From the NCBI GenBank assembly GCA_964545205.1, contig CAZJFH010000012.1:1-64000 (forward strand): 64,000 bases of DNA, written 5' to 3'. The position numbers were made by a program, and so were the translations under genes. This DNA is from CAZJFH01 sp964545205. GTDB lineage: Bacteria > Pseudomonadota > Alphaproteobacteria > Rhodospirillales > Magnetospirillaceae. Shown here piece after piece: positions 50,535-59,302 of this stretch. Within the stretch, counting starts at the first letter, position 1; the number at the start of each line of letters is the position of its first letter. The notes beneath the pieces were generated by a model. It saw only the letters and a program-made list of their open reading frames with translations, made no database searches and was not told the DNA's origin.

Positions 50535-52562
50535 ATGCCAGGCAAAGCACCCTCGGCGCCCCGCGCCGCAGCAATCGTGGGACCCTTCGCCAGCGGCAAG
50601 ACCAGTCTGCTGGAAAGCCTGCTGTTCGCCACCGACGCCATCCACCGCCAGGGCACCATCAAGGACGGCAACACCGTCGGCGATTCCTCGCCCGAGGCCC
50701 GCGACCGCCAGATGAGCACCGAGGTGACGATCGCCCAGGCCGAGTATCTCGGCGACGCCTGGACCTTCATCGACTGCCCCGGTTCGGTCGAGTTCCTGCA
50801 GGACGCCTACAACACCCTGATGATCGCCGACTGCGCCGTCGTCGTCTGCGAGGCCGATCCGGGCCGCGCGGTGATGGCCTCGCCGATCCTGAAGTTCCTC
50901 GACGACCACAAGATCCCCCACCTCCTGTTCATCAACAAGGTCGACGGCGCCCAGGTGCCGCTGCGCGAAAGCCTCGAAGCGCTGCAGGCGGTCTCGGACC
51001 GGCCGCTGGTGCTGCGCGAACTGCCGATCCGCGACGGCGAGCAGATCACCGGCTATGTCGACCTGGTCAGCGAGCGCGCCTACAAGTACCACCCCGGCCA
51101 ATCCTCGGACCTGATCAAGATCCCGGACGCCGAGAAGGACGAGGAACAGCTCGCCCGCCAGGAGATGCTGGAAAGCCTGGCCGATTTCGACGACCACCTG
51201 ATGGAGGAACTGCTCGAAGACGTCGTGCCGCCGACCGACGAAATCTACGAGAACCTCAAGAAGGACCTCGCCAACGACCTGATCGTGCCGGTGTTCTTCG
51301 GCTCGGCCGAGAAGATGGAGGGCATCAACCGGCTGCTCAAGGCGTTGCGCCACGACTGCCCCGAGCCCGACAAGACCCGCGACCGCCTGGGCATCGCCGC
51401 CGAGGGCGAGACCTGCGCCCGCATCTTCAAGACCGTCCACGCCCAGCACACCGGCAAGCTGTCCTTCGCCCGCATCTGGCGCGGCGAGTTCGTCGAGAAC
51501 CAGCAGATCGAGGGCCAGCGCCTGTCCGGCCTCTACGCCATGCCCGGCGGCAGCCTGACCAAGACCGCCAAGGCCGGCCCCGGCGAGGTCGCCGCGTTCG
51601 GCAAGCTCGACGGCTTCTCGACCGGCTCGGTGATCGGCGCCATCGACGAGACCGCCGAGGAGTGGCCGCAGCCGCTGCCGCCGCTGTTCGCGCTGGCCGT
51701 GCACGCCGAGAAGAAGGCCGACGAGGTCAAGCTGATGGGCTCGCTGGCCAAGCTGGTCGACGAGGACCCGTCGCTGTCGGTCGAGCAGAACCCCGAACTC
51801 GGCCAGTTGCTGATCTGGGGCCAGGGCGACATGCATCTCAACGTCGCCGCCGACCGCCTGCGCAACCGCTTCGCCCTGGCGGTGACCACCGAACGGCCGC
51901 TGGTGCCCTATCGCGAGACCATCAAGAAGACCGTCCAGCAGCACGGCCGTCACAAGAAGCAGTCGGGCGGCCACGGCCAGTTCGGCGACGTCCATGTCGA
52001 GATCAAGCCGCTGCCGCGCGGATCGGGCTTCGCCTTCGAGGACCGCATCGTCGGCGGCGTCGTGCCGCGCAACTACATCCCGGCGGTCGAGGAAGGCGTC
52101 AAGGAATGGATGAGCCGCGGCGTGCTCGGCTTCCCCGTCGTCGACATCGCGGTAGCGCTCTACGACGGCTCCTACCACTCGGTCGACAGCTCGGACATGG
52201 CGTTCAAGACCGCGGCCCGCATCGCGATGAACGAGGGCGTGCCGAAATGCGACCCGGTCCTGCTGGAGCCGATCCTGGCGGTCGAGATCGCGGTGCCCAA
52301 CGAGTTCACCTCGAAGGCCCAGCGCGTCGTCTCGGGCCGCCGCGGCCAGATCCTCGGCTACGACGCCAAGGAGGGCTGGAAGGGCTGGGACCAGGTCAAC
52401 GCCCAGATCCCGCAATCGGAGATGCACGACCTGATCATCGAGCTGCGCTCGCTGACCATGGGGGTGGGCACCTTCTCGTGGAAGTTCGACCACCTGCAGG
52501 AACTCTCCGGCCGCCTCGCCGACCAGGTGGTGGCGCAGCGCAAGGAGATGCTGGAGGCGTGA
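50535..52562 (+). CDS. EF-G-like translational GTPase (FusA paralog)
   Basis: A 675-residue protein with the full EF-G domain order but diverged from housekeeping EF-G. G1 is GPFASGKTSL, G3 is IDCPGSVEF (DCPG in place of DTPG), G4 is NKVD; the switch-I area reads RQMSTEVTI. Domain IV-V segments HKKQSGGHGQFGDV and RGQILGYDAKEGW are EF-G-like. It belongs to the alternative EF-G group that occurs beside a normal FusA; its exact role is unknown. ATG 50535 with GGGGAGAC ahead is favoured over ATG 50520. Confidence 0.9.
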   Translation: MPGKAPSAPRAAAIVGPFASGKTSLLESLLFATDAIHRQGTIKDGNTVGDSSPEARDRQMSTEVTIAQAEYLGDAWTFIDCPGSVEFLQDAYNTLMIADCAVVVCEADPGRAVMASPILKFLDDHKIPHLLFINKVDGAQVPLRESLEALQAVSDRPLVLRELPIRDGEQITGYVDLVSERAYKYHPGQSSDLIKIPDAEKDEEQLARQEMLESLADFDDHLMEELLEDVVPPTDEIYENLKKDLANDLIVPVFFGSAEKMEGINRLLKALRHDCPEPDKTRDRLGIAAEGETCARIFKTVHAQHTGKLSFARIWRGEFVENQQIEGQRLSGLYAMPGGSLTKTAKAGPGEVAAFGKLDGFSTGSVIGAIDETAEEWPQPLPPLFALAVHAEKKADEVKLMGSLAKLVDEDPSLSVEQNPELGQLLIWGQGDMHLNVAADRLRNRFALAVTTERPLVPYRETIKKTVQQHGRHKKQSGGHGQFGDVHVEIKPLPRGSGFAFEDRIVGGVVPRNYIPAVEEGVKEWMSRGVLGFPVVDIAVALYDGSYHSVDSSDMAFKTAARIAMNEGVPKCDPVLLEPILAVEIAVPNEFTSKAQRVVSGRRGQILGYDAKEGWKGWDQVNAQIPQSEMHDLIIELRSLTMGVGTFSWKFDHLQELSGRLADQVVAQRKEMLEA

Positions 52563-52570
52563 GCAAGAAT

Positions 52571-52691
52571 TCCCTCTCCCGCCTGCGGGAGAGGGAGGGG
52601 CCCGCGCAGCGGGAGGGTGAGGGCAGTGTTCCGGCCTCGTCGCTCAGGCGCAACCCCCACCCCGACCCTCCCCCGCAAGCGGGGGAGGGGG
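52571..52691 (+). repeat. GC-rich palindromic dispersed repeat, copy 2
   Basis: A ~120-bp unit. A first hairpin, CCCTCTCCCGC-CT-GCGGGAGAGGG, is followed by AGGGGCCCGC and GCGGGAGGGTGAGGG. After a variable centre comes CCCCCACCCCGACCCTCCCC and a second hairpin CCCTCCCCCGC-AA-GCGGGGGAGGG. It starts 8 bp after the EF-G-like gene and is nearly identical in layout to copies 3 and 4. Confidence 0.85.
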
Positions 52692-52699
52692 AATGAGTC

Positions 52700-52756
52700 A
52701 TGCCCGAGATCGAATTCTGGTACGAGTTCGCCAGCACCTATTCCTACCCGGCGGCA
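52700..52756 (+). pseudogene. Truncated 2-hydroxychromene-2-carboxylate isomerase (DsbA-like) gene, first 19 codons
   Basis: After GGGGGAGGGGGA an ATG opens MPEIEFWYEFASTYSYPAA, the characteristic N-terminus (xIEFWxxFxSxYSYxAA) of the HCCA isomerase / DSBA oxidoreductase family of about 200 residues. Homology stops after codon 19, and the sequence immediately enters the 3' end of the convergent M42 peptidase gene. The rest of the isomerase gene has been lost at this joint. Confidence 0.7.
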
Positions 52757-52762
52757 GGGTCC

Positions 52763-53872
52763 TCACATCCCCTGCTGCCCCCTGGGCAGGTCGCCGCGCG
52801 GGCCGAGGTCGACCTTGTCGCGCTCGGCGATCGGCGGGCTCTGCATGTAGGCGGTGAGCAGCCGCGCCACCGCCTCCAGCGAGCGGACGTGGGTGCGCTC
52901 GTAGCCGTGCGAGCCGTCCAGCGCGAAGCAGACCAGGGCGGTGCGGATGTCGTTGCCGGCCTCGATGGCCGCGGCGGCGTCGGAGCGGTAGTAGCGGAAG
53001 ACGTCGCGGCTGTGCTCGACGTTCCATTCGCGCGCCAGGTCGATCAGCCGGCGCGTCAGGTGCCAGTCGAACGGGCCCGACGAGTCCATCATGGTGATGG
53101 TGGCGCCGTATTCGCTGGTGTTCTGGCCGGGCGCGATGGTGCCGTTGTCGACCGAGACCAGTTCCGAGACGTCGCCGTGCAGCACGGCGGAGGCGCCGAC
53201 GCCGACCTCTTCCGAGATCGTGAACAGGAGGTGACAGTCGATCGGCAGTTCGGAGCCGGCCTCGACGACCGCCTTGGCGGCGGCGAGCATCGCCGCGACG
53301 CCGGCCTTGTCGTCGAGGTGGCGCGAATTGATGAATCCCGACGCGGTGAGCTCGAAGCCCGGGTCGATGGCGACGACGTCGCCGACATTGATCCCCAGCC
53401 GGACGAGATCGTCGCGGCTGGCGCTCTCTTCGTCGATGCGGATCTCGAGATTGGTCCAGGCGATCGGCTGGGTGTCGATCTCCTCGTTGAAGACGTGGCC
53501 CGAGGCCTTGAGCGGCAGGATGGTGCCGCGATAGGTGACGTGGTTGTCGCCGAAGATGGTGCAGCGCGCGCCCTCGGCGAAGCGGGCCGACCAGGTGCCG
53601 ATCGGCACCACCTGCAGGCGGCCGTCCTCGCGCAGTCCCTTGACCATGGCGCCGAGGGTGTCGAGGTGCGAGACGATGGCGCGGTCCGGCGACGAGCGCT
53701 CGCCGTCGAGATTGGCGCGGATGGCGCCGCGGCGCGTCAGCTCGTAGGGAATGCCCAGACGCGCCAGTTCGTCGCAGACGAAGTCGACGATGCGGTCGGT
53801 GAAGCCCGACGGGCTCGGCGTGGCGATCAGGCGCCGCAGGATGGCGAGCAGGTAATCGGTGTCGACGTTCAT
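52763..53872 (-). CDS. M42-family peptidase of the NAGGN osmoprotectant system
   Basis: A 369-residue co-catalytic metallo-aminopeptidase-like protein. Ligand motifs: VSHLDTLG (His, Asp), SRHLDDKAG (bridging Asp), FTISEEVGVGAS (catalytic Glu pair), SVDNGTI and ALDGSHGYERTH. It belongs to the subgroup found with NAGGN synthesis genes, where it may recycle the dipeptide. ATG 53872 is preferred over an in-frame start 21 codons upstream. It is third in the operon after asnO and ngg, separated from ngg by repeat copy 3. Confidence 0.9.
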   Translation of the reverse strand: MNVDTDYLLAILRRLIATPSPSGFTDRIVDFVCDELARLGIPYELTRRGAIRANLDGERSSPDRAIVSHLDTLGAMVKGLREDGRLQVVPIGTWSARFAEGARCTIFGDNHVTYRGTILPLKASGHVFNEEIDTQPIAWTNLEIRIDEESASRDDLVRLGINVGDVVAIDPGFELTASGFINSRHLDDKAGVAAMLAAAKAVVEAGSELPIDCHLLFTISEEVGVGASAVLHGDVSELVSVDNGTIAPGQNTSEYGATITMMDSSGPFDWHLTRRLIDLAREWNVEHSRDVFRYYRSDAAAAIEAGNDIRTALVCFALDGSHGYERTHVRSLEAVARLLTAYMQSPPIAERDKVDLGPRGDLPRGQQGM

Positions 53873-53939
53873 TGCCGGGTCGGTCCTTGCGTCAGGCAGC
53901 GGAAAGAAGCATAGCCGCGTCGGGAAGCGACGCAACCCA

Positions 53940-54053
53940 CTCCCTCCCCCGCCCGCGGGGGAGGGCCGGGCGGGGGTGGCGCGCCGGCGTTCCGGCGCGG
54001 CCCTCGCCCTCCCGCTTCGCGGGCCCCTCCCTCACCCGCGAGCGGGAGAGGGA
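53940..54053 (-). repeat. GC-rich palindromic dispersed repeat, copy 3 (inverted)
   Basis: Same unit as copies 2 and 4 but in reverse orientation: it begins with CCCTCCCCCGC-CC-GCGGGGGAGGG and ends with CTCACCCGCGAGCGGGAGAG. It fills the gap between ngg and the M42 peptidase gene, inside an operon, so its hairpins could modulate expression of the distal gene. Confidence 0.85.
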
Positions 54054-54062
54054 GAAGGTCCC

Positions 54063-55820
54063 TCAAGGACCAGATGGCAGTGCGGTCTGCGGAAACAACA
54101 GGTCGATGAAGCGCTCGGCGGTCGGCTGCGGCTCGTGATTGGCCAGGCCGGGACGTTCGTTGGCCTCGATCACCACGTAGTCGGGGCCGTCGACCGCCGG
54201 CACCATCAGGTCGAGGCCGACGACCGGGATGTCGAGCGCGCGCGAGGCGCGCACCGCCGCCTCGGCCAGTTCCGGATGGAGCTGCGGCGTGACGTCGTGG
54301 ATGGTGCCGCCGGTGTGCAGGTTCGCGGTCTTGCGCACCTGGACCTCGGTGCCGGCGGGCGGCACCTCGTCGAAATCCCAGCCCTGGCCGCGGATGCAGC
54401 GCCGCGTCTCGTCGTCGAGCGGGATGCGGCTCTCGCCGCCGGTGGCGGCGGCGCGGCGGCGGCTCTGCTTCTGGATCAGCTTGCGCACGGTGCCGGCGCC
54501 GTCGCCGACGACGCGGGCCGGGCGGCGCACCGCGGCGGCGACGACCTGATGATTGATGACGATGATGCGCAGGTCCTCGCCCTCGACGAACTGTTCCAGC
54601 AGCACCTTGTCGGCGAGCTTGCGCGCCGCCGCCACCGCCGCCTCGACCTCCTCGGGCGTCGTCAGGTCGACGCTGATGCCGGCGCCCTGCTCGCCGCGCG
54701 CCGGCTTGACGACGAGGCGGCCGTGCTTCTTGAGGAAGGCGGCGTTGTCCTCGGCCGTGCCGGCGCTCGCCTGGTCGGGCACGCGGACGTCGGCGCGCAG
54801 CAGGCAGCGCCGGGTCACCGCCTTGTCGTCGCAGCGGCTCATGGCGATCGCCGTGGTCAGCTCGGACAGCGACTCGCGGCAGACGATGGTCCGCCCGCCC
54901 TGGGTCAGCGCGAAATAGCCGGCCTCCTCGTCGACGACGTCGACCTGGATGCCGCGCCGGCGCGCCTCGTCGACGATGATGCGGGCGTAGGGGTTCAGCT
55001 TGGCCTCGGGGGCCGGGCCGATGAACAGCTTCTCGTTGATCGGGTTCTTGCGCTTGAGCGCGAACACGGGCACGCGCTGGAATCCCAGCTTCTCGTACAA
55101 CGCGATCGCCTGCTCGTTGTCGTGCATCACCGACAGGTCCATGAACGAGCGGCCGCGGGCGAAGAAGTGCTCGGCCAGCCGGCGCACCAGATGCTCGCCG
55201 ACGCCGGGCAGCGACGCCTGCGGATCGACCGCCAGGCACCACAGGCTGGAGCCGTTCTCGGGATCGTCGAAGGCGATCTTGTGGTCGACGCCGGTCACCG
55301 TGCCGACGATGGCCCCCGTCGCCTCGTCCTCGGCGATCAGCACGGTCAGCACCCGCGACTTGCGCGAGCGCATCACCAGCTCCTCGTCGGTCGGCACCAT
55401 GTGGCGGGCGGCGTAGATGCGGTTGACGGCCTCGGCCTCGGCGCGGGTGCGGACCTTGCGGATCGACAGGCCCTTGGCGCCGCGCCGCGACGGCCGGTAA
55501 TTGGTCTCCCACAGCCGGTAGGTGTGCGACGGGTCGAGGAACAGCTCCTGCGGCGCCAGCGACAGCACGACGTGCGGGTCGCGCAGGTAGAAGGCGATGT
55601 CGCGCTGACCCGGCCGTTCCGAGCGCAACGTGTCGGCGAGGCGGTGCGGATCGGCGAAGGTGTGGGCGAAGATCAGCCGCCCCCAGCCGCATTCGACCGC
55701 GATCTCGTCGCCCATCTGGCGCACGCTGTCGGCCGGCATCTCGCCCCAGTTCTTCAGCGATGGCTGATGAATCCGCCCCAGCCGGTGCGCCAGCTTGGCT
55801 TTCGCTCGGATCACGGCCAT
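54063..55820 (-). CDS. ngg: N-acetylglutaminylglutamine synthetase (GNAT - ATP-grasp fusion)
   Basis: A 585-residue two-domain enzyme: N-terminal GNAT acetyltransferase (~110-280; SSLWCLAVDPQASLPGVGEHLVRRL, ALYEKLGFQRVPV) and C-terminal ATP-grasp ligase (~300-575; VVKPARGEQGAGI, DVVDEEAGYFALTQGG, VVGLDLMVP and YVVIEANERPGL). In this family it acetylates and condenses glutamine residues to build the osmoprotectant N-acetylglutaminylglutamine amide. It starts 9 bp after asnO with GGGAGGGAGA ahead of the ATG. The domain fusion and gene order are those of known NAGGN loci. Confidence 0.93.
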   Translation of the reverse strand: MAVIRAKAKLAHRLGRIHQPSLKNWGEMPADSVRQMGDEIAVECGWGRLIFAHTFADPHRLADTLRSERPGQRDIAFYLRDPHVVLSLAPQELFLDPSHTYRLWETNYRPSRRGAKGLSIRKVRTRAEAEAVNRIYAARHMVPTDEELVMRSRKSRVLTVLIAEDEATGAIVGTVTGVDHKIAFDDPENGSSLWCLAVDPQASLPGVGEHLVRRLAEHFFARGRSFMDLSVMHDNEQAIALYEKLGFQRVPVFALKRKNPINEKLFIGPAPEAKLNPYARIIVDEARRRGIQVDVVDEEAGYFALTQGGRTIVCRESLSELTTAIAMSRCDDKAVTRRCLLRADVRVPDQASAGTAEDNAAFLKKHGRLVVKPARGEQGAGISVDLTTPEEVEAAVAAARKLADKVLLEQFVEGEDLRIIVINHQVVAAAVRRPARVVGDGAGTVRKLIQKQSRRRAAATGGESRIPLDDETRRCIRGQGWDFDEVPPAGTEVQVRKTANLHTGGTIHDVTPQLHPELAEAAVRASRALDIPVVGLDLMVPAVDGPDYVVIEANERPGLANHEPQPTAERFIDLLFPQTALPSGP

Positions 55821-55829
55821 TCTCCCTCC

Positions 55830-57602
55830 CTACAGCTCGTTCTTCTGCAGCCATGCCTCCAGCAGCGCCACCTGCCACAGCTTCGACCCGCGCAGGGGCG
55901 TGATGTGGTCCTTGGGCGAGGCGAGCAGCATGTCGATGTAGTCGCGCTGGAACAAGCCGCGCTCGCGCGCCGCCGGCTGGGTGAGGACGTCCTGGACGAA
56001 TTTCAGCGCCGGACCCTCGAGATATTTCAGCGCCGGCACCGGGAAATAGCCCTTGGGCCGGTCGATCACCGCCGCCGGGATCACCTTGCGGCCGGCCTCC
56101 TTGAGCACGTACTTGCCGCCTTCGCGGATCTTGTGCTCGGCCGGGATGCGCGCCGCCAGCTCGACCAGCTCGTGGTCGAGGAACGGCACGCGGGCCTCCA
56201 GGCCCCAGGCCATCGTCATGTTGTCGACCCGCTTCACCGGATCGTCGACCAGCATGACGGTGGTGTCGATGCGCAGGGCCTTGTCGACCGGGCGCTCGGC
56301 GCCGGAGCGGGCGAAGTGGCGCTCGACGAAGGCGCGCGAGTGGTTGGCGCCGTGGAAGCGCGGGTCGACGGCGCGGGCGAACTCGTCCTGGTCGCGGTCG
56401 AAGAACACCTTGGCGTACTCGGCCACCGGGTCGTTGGCGCCCAGCATCGGCGGGTACCAGTGATAGCCGCCGAACACCTCGTCGGCGCCCTGGCCGCTCT
56501 GCACCACGTGCAGGTGCTTCGAGACCTCCTGCGACAGGATGTAGAAGCCGATCGCGTCGTGGCTGACCATCGGCTCGCTCATCGCGGCGATGCAGTCGGG
56601 CAGGGTGTCGAGCAGGCGCCGGCTCTCGACGCGGATCTTGTGGTGCTTGGTGCCGAAGGTCTCGGCGACGATGTCGGAGTATTTAAACTCGTCGCCCTGC
56701 TCGCCGTGCACCGATTCGAAGCCGACCGAGAAGGTGTTGAGGTCGGCCATGCCGGTCTCGGCGACCAGGCCGGTGATCAGGCTGGAATCGAGGCCGCCGG
56801 ACAGCAGCACGCCGACCGGCACGTCGGCGACCAGGCGGCGGCGGACGGAGGCGCGCAGCGCCGCCAGCACCCGGTCCTGCCAGTCCTCGGCCGACAGCTT
56901 GGCCTCGGCGTCCGAACGCTCGAAGTTCAGGGTCCAGTAGGTCTCCTGGCGGGTGCGGCCGTCGGGCTCGACGAACATCAGCGTCGCCGGCGGCAGCTTG
57001 CGCACCTCGGCCAGGATGGTGTGCGGCGCCGGCACCACGGCGTGGAAGGTCATGTAGTGGTGCAGCGCCACCGGGTCGATCTCCGACGACACGTCGCCGC
57101 CGGCGACCAGCGCCGGCAGGCTGGAGGCGAAGCGCAGGCCGTTCGGCTTCTCGACGTAGTACAGCGGCTTGATGCCCAGGCGGTCGCGGGCGAAGACGAC
57201 GCGGCCGGAATCGCGCTCCCAGACGGCGAAGGCGAACATGCCGTTGAAGCGCTGGACCGCCGCCGGGCCCCAGGCGTGCCACGCCTTCAGGATCACCTCG
57301 GTGTCGCCATGCGAGAAGAAGCGGTAGCCCTTGTTCTGCAGTTCGGCGCGCAGCTCGGGGTAATTGTAGATGCAGCCGTTGAAGGCGATCGCCAGGCCGA
57401 GCTCGGCGTCGACCATCGGCTGCTGGGCGTTCTCGGACAGGTCGATGATCTTGAGGCGGCGGTGGCCGAAGGCGACGCGCGACTGCGCGAACATGCCCTC
57501 GGCGTCGGGGCCGCGGCGCGCCATCGCGCCGGTCATCTTGGAAATAACGGAGGTGTTCGCGTAGCTGCCGTCGAAGGTCAGCTCGCCACAAATGCCACAC
57601 AT
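55830..57602 (-). CDS. asnO: N-acetylglutaminylglutamine amidotransferase (asparagine-synthase-like)
   Basis: A 590-residue class II glutamine amidotransferase / asparagine synthase-type enzyme. MCGICGEL gives the N-terminal nucleophile Cys2; RRGPDAEG and FNGCIYN follow. The synthase domain has the PP-loop GVLLSGGLDSSLITG and SGQGADEVFGGYHWY. Within the NAGGN operon it forms the terminal amide. The ATG is preceded by GAGGATATG. The promoter region upstream is AT-richer than average. An osmotic induction is expected from the role, but no operator was identified. Confidence 0.94.
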   Translation of the reverse strand: MCGICGELTFDGSYANTSVISKMTGAMARRGPDAEGMFAQSRVAFGHRRLKIIDLSENAQQPMVDAELGLAIAFNGCIYNYPELRAELQNKGYRFFSHGDTEVILKAWHAWGPAAVQRFNGMFAFAVWERDSGRVVFARDRLGIKPLYYVEKPNGLRFASSLPALVAGGDVSSEIDPVALHHYMTFHAVVPAPHTILAEVRKLPPATLMFVEPDGRTRQETYWTLNFERSDAEAKLSAEDWQDRVLAALRASVRRRLVADVPVGVLLSGGLDSSLITGLVAETGMADLNTFSVGFESVHGEQGDEFKYSDIVAETFGTKHHKIRVESRRLLDTLPDCIAAMSEPMVSHDAIGFYILSQEVSKHLHVVQSGQGADEVFGGYHWYPPMLGANDPVAEYAKVFFDRDQDEFARAVDPRFHGANHSRAFVERHFARSGAERPVDKALRIDTTVMLVDDPVKRVDNMTMAWGLEARVPFLDHELVELAARIPAEHKIREGGKYVLKEAGRKVIPAAVIDRPKGYFPVPALKYLEGPALKFVQDVLTQPAARERGLFQRDYIDMLLASPKDHITPLRGSKLWQVALLEAWLQKNEL

Positions 57603-58042
57603 GCGTTCATATCCTCGGTCGTGGGCGGGGAGTGGCCGGCCGAGAAGCCGTGAGACCTAAGCCTTTCGTGTTAGGCGATAGTCCCTTCGTACAAGGGCGC
57701 GGAACCAATCTCATTTCAGAAGTTCTCGCATGGCCGCAGTCAAAATAGCGATGTCGATCGCAGATTTCAAGCATTTCTTACAGCATTGATCGACTTGTGG
57801 CGCTGCGAAATATTCGCGGAGACTTTCCCGAGCATCGGCACCACTCCCGGCCAAGATTATGCCAGAGAAATCCGCGCCTCTACGGCGGAAATAGTTGTTG
57901 GGGACTATCTTCATACTCGGCCTGCCGATCCCTTGCATCGGCGAAGGCCGCTCCTTCTCCCCCGGGTCATAACCCAACCGACCAAATGACATCCCGGCAC
58001 CGAGACGCAAAATCCCCGGTGAACCGATCGCGAGAGGGAGCA
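57603..58042. other. Intergenic region between the NAGGN operon and the encapsulin operon
   Basis: About 440 bp between divergent operons. GC drops to near 50 % from 57700 to 57915, where a possible 67-codon minus-strand gene lies. A small hairpin CCCTTCGTACAAGGG occurs at 57682-57696. Promoters for both operons must be here; no known operator was recognised. Confidence 0.5.
57711..57914 (-). CDS. Possible small protein (67 aa), doubtful
   Basis: An open frame MKIVPNNYFRRRGADFSG... ending TAAMRELLK. It has a QCCKKC cluster and lower GC than its surroundings. The frame also stays open upstream to 58070. The ribosome-binding site is weak (GGCAGGCC). No family was recognised. It lies between two divergent operons and could equally be non-coding regulatory DNA or a gene remnant. 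Confidence 0.3.
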   Translation of the reverse strand: MKIVPNNYFRRRGADFSGIILAGSGADARESLREYFAAPQVDQCCKKCLKSAIDIAILTAAMRELLK

Positions 58043-58462
58043 ATGACCAGCGAAAACCTCCACGCGCCACGCGACAGGCTGTCGCGGCGCACCATCACCA
58101 TGCACCAGGCCATCGTCTCGCTGATGGAGGAGCTCGAGGCGGTCGACTGGTACCAGCAGCGCGCCGACGACTGCGAGGATCCGCACCTGAAGGAGATCCT
58201 GCTGCACAACATGCGCGAAGAGGTCGAGCACGCGATGATGACGCTGGAATGGCTGCGTCGCAACGACGCCGAGTTCGAGCGCCAGATGCGGACCTACCTG
58301 TTCACCGAGGGCCCGATCACCGAGATCGAGGAGGAGGCCGAGGCCGGCCAGACCAGCGCGCCGGAACAGGTGTCCGAAGAGCACCGCGAAGACGGCGGCG
58401 GCGTGCCGCCGCGCCGCCCGGGCGGGCGGATGACCATCGGCGCCCTGAACCGCAAGAGCTGA
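58043..58462 (+). CDS. Encapsulated ferritin-like protein (EncFtn)
   Basis: A 139-residue encapsulin cargo protein with ferroxidase activity. The core has two antiparallel helices with the EncFtn iron ligands: ELEAVDWYQQRADDCEDP (Glu, Trp-Tyr) and NMREEVEHAMMTLEWLRR (Glu, His). An acidic/Gly/Pro linker follows. The C-terminal MTIGALNRKS is the encapsulation targeting peptide (consensus like LTVGSLKR) that docks in the shell. ATG 58043 follows GAGAGGGAGC. The shell gene begins 13 bp downstream. Together they form an iron-storage nanocompartment. Confidence 0.95.
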   Translation: MTSENLHAPRDRLSRRTITMHQAIVSLMEELEAVDWYQQRADDCEDPHLKEILLHNMREEVEHAMMTLEWLRRNDAEFERQMRTYLFTEGPITEIEEEAEAGQTSAPEQVSEEHREDGGGVPPRRPGGRMTIGALNRKS

Positions 58463-58475
58463 GGAGGACCAGACC

Positions 58476-59294
58476 ATGGACGCACTCAATCGCGGCCTCG
58501 CGCCGTTCGACGGCGACATCTGGGCGGCGGTCGAGGAGGCCGCCGCCGACGCCGCCCGCGACAGGCTGACCGCGCGCCGCTTCCTCGACGTCGATGGGCC
58601 GTTCGGCATGGGGCTGACCTCGATCGAGCTCGGCAACGACGGCTTCTGCCGCGCGCCGGAGGAGGACGAGGCCGGCCAGATCCTCGGCCGCGCCATCTCG
58701 GTGCCGATGATCCGCAAGTCGTTCAAGCTGTCGCTGCGCCGCCTCGCCGGCCATCTCGACCACAACCAGCCGCTCGACCTCGCCCCGGCCGAGGACGCGG
58801 CGGAAGCGGTGGCGCGGCGCGAGGAGGAGCTGATCTACTACGGCCAGCCCGATTTCGGCCTGCCCGGCCTGCTGTCGGCCGAGGGCCGCTGCCACCGCAA
58901 GGGCGGCGACTGGAGCGGCGTCGACGCGGTGCTGCACGACGTGCTGAACGCGGTCACCGCGCTCGACGAGGGCGGCTTCCGCGGGCCTTACGCGCTGGTG
59001 CTGGAGCCGAAGCTCTACAACGGCCTGTTCCGCCGCTATCCCGACAGCGACATGCTGCAGGTCGAGCATCTCGGCCGCCTGTGCACCCGCGGCATCTTCA
59101 AGGCGCCGATCAAGGGCGGCGCCGTCGTCGACCCGCGCGCCGGCCGCATCGTCGTCGGCCAGGACCTGACCGCCGGCTACAGCGGCCACGACGGCGTCCA
59201 TTACCAGCTCTACCTGCTCGAAAGCCTGGTGCTGAAGCTCGACGAGCCCAAGGCGGTGTGCACGATCCAGCCGGCCGAGACGGTGGCGACGTAA
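58476..59294 (+). CDS. Encapsulin nanocompartment shell protein (family 1)
   Basis: A 272-residue HK97-fold shell protein that self-assembles into a protein cage. Family features: the N-terminal helix LAPFDGDIWAAVEEAAADAAR, RFLDVDGPFGMGLTS, a segment around EELIYYGQPDFGLPGLLSAEG, PYALVLEPKLYNGLFR and GQDLTAGYSGHDGVHYQLYLLESLVLK (split here for length). GAGGAGGACCAG precedes the ATG. It is paired with the EncFtn gene, which defines the cargo as a ferritin-like ferroxidase. Confidence 0.96.
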   Translation: MDALNRGLAPFDGDIWAAVEEAAADAARDRLTARRFLDVDGPFGMGLTSIELGNDGFCRAPEEDEAGQILGRAISVPMIRKSFKLSLRRLAGHLDHNQPLDLAPAEDAAEAVARREEELIYYGQPDFGLPGLLSAEGRCHRKGGDWSGVDAVLHDVLNAVTALDEGGFRGPYALVLEPKLYNGLFRRYPDSDMLQVEHLGRLCTRGIFKAPIKGGAVVDPRAGRIVVGQDLTAGYSGHDGVHYQLYLLESLVLKLDEPKAVCTIQPAETVAT

Positions 59295-59302
59295 GGCAGG
59301 AC

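Noticed and set aside
53859..57653. 1264-codon plus-strand frame across the NAGGN operon
   Set aside because: It is antisense to three complete, well-characterised genes and has low-complexity composition.
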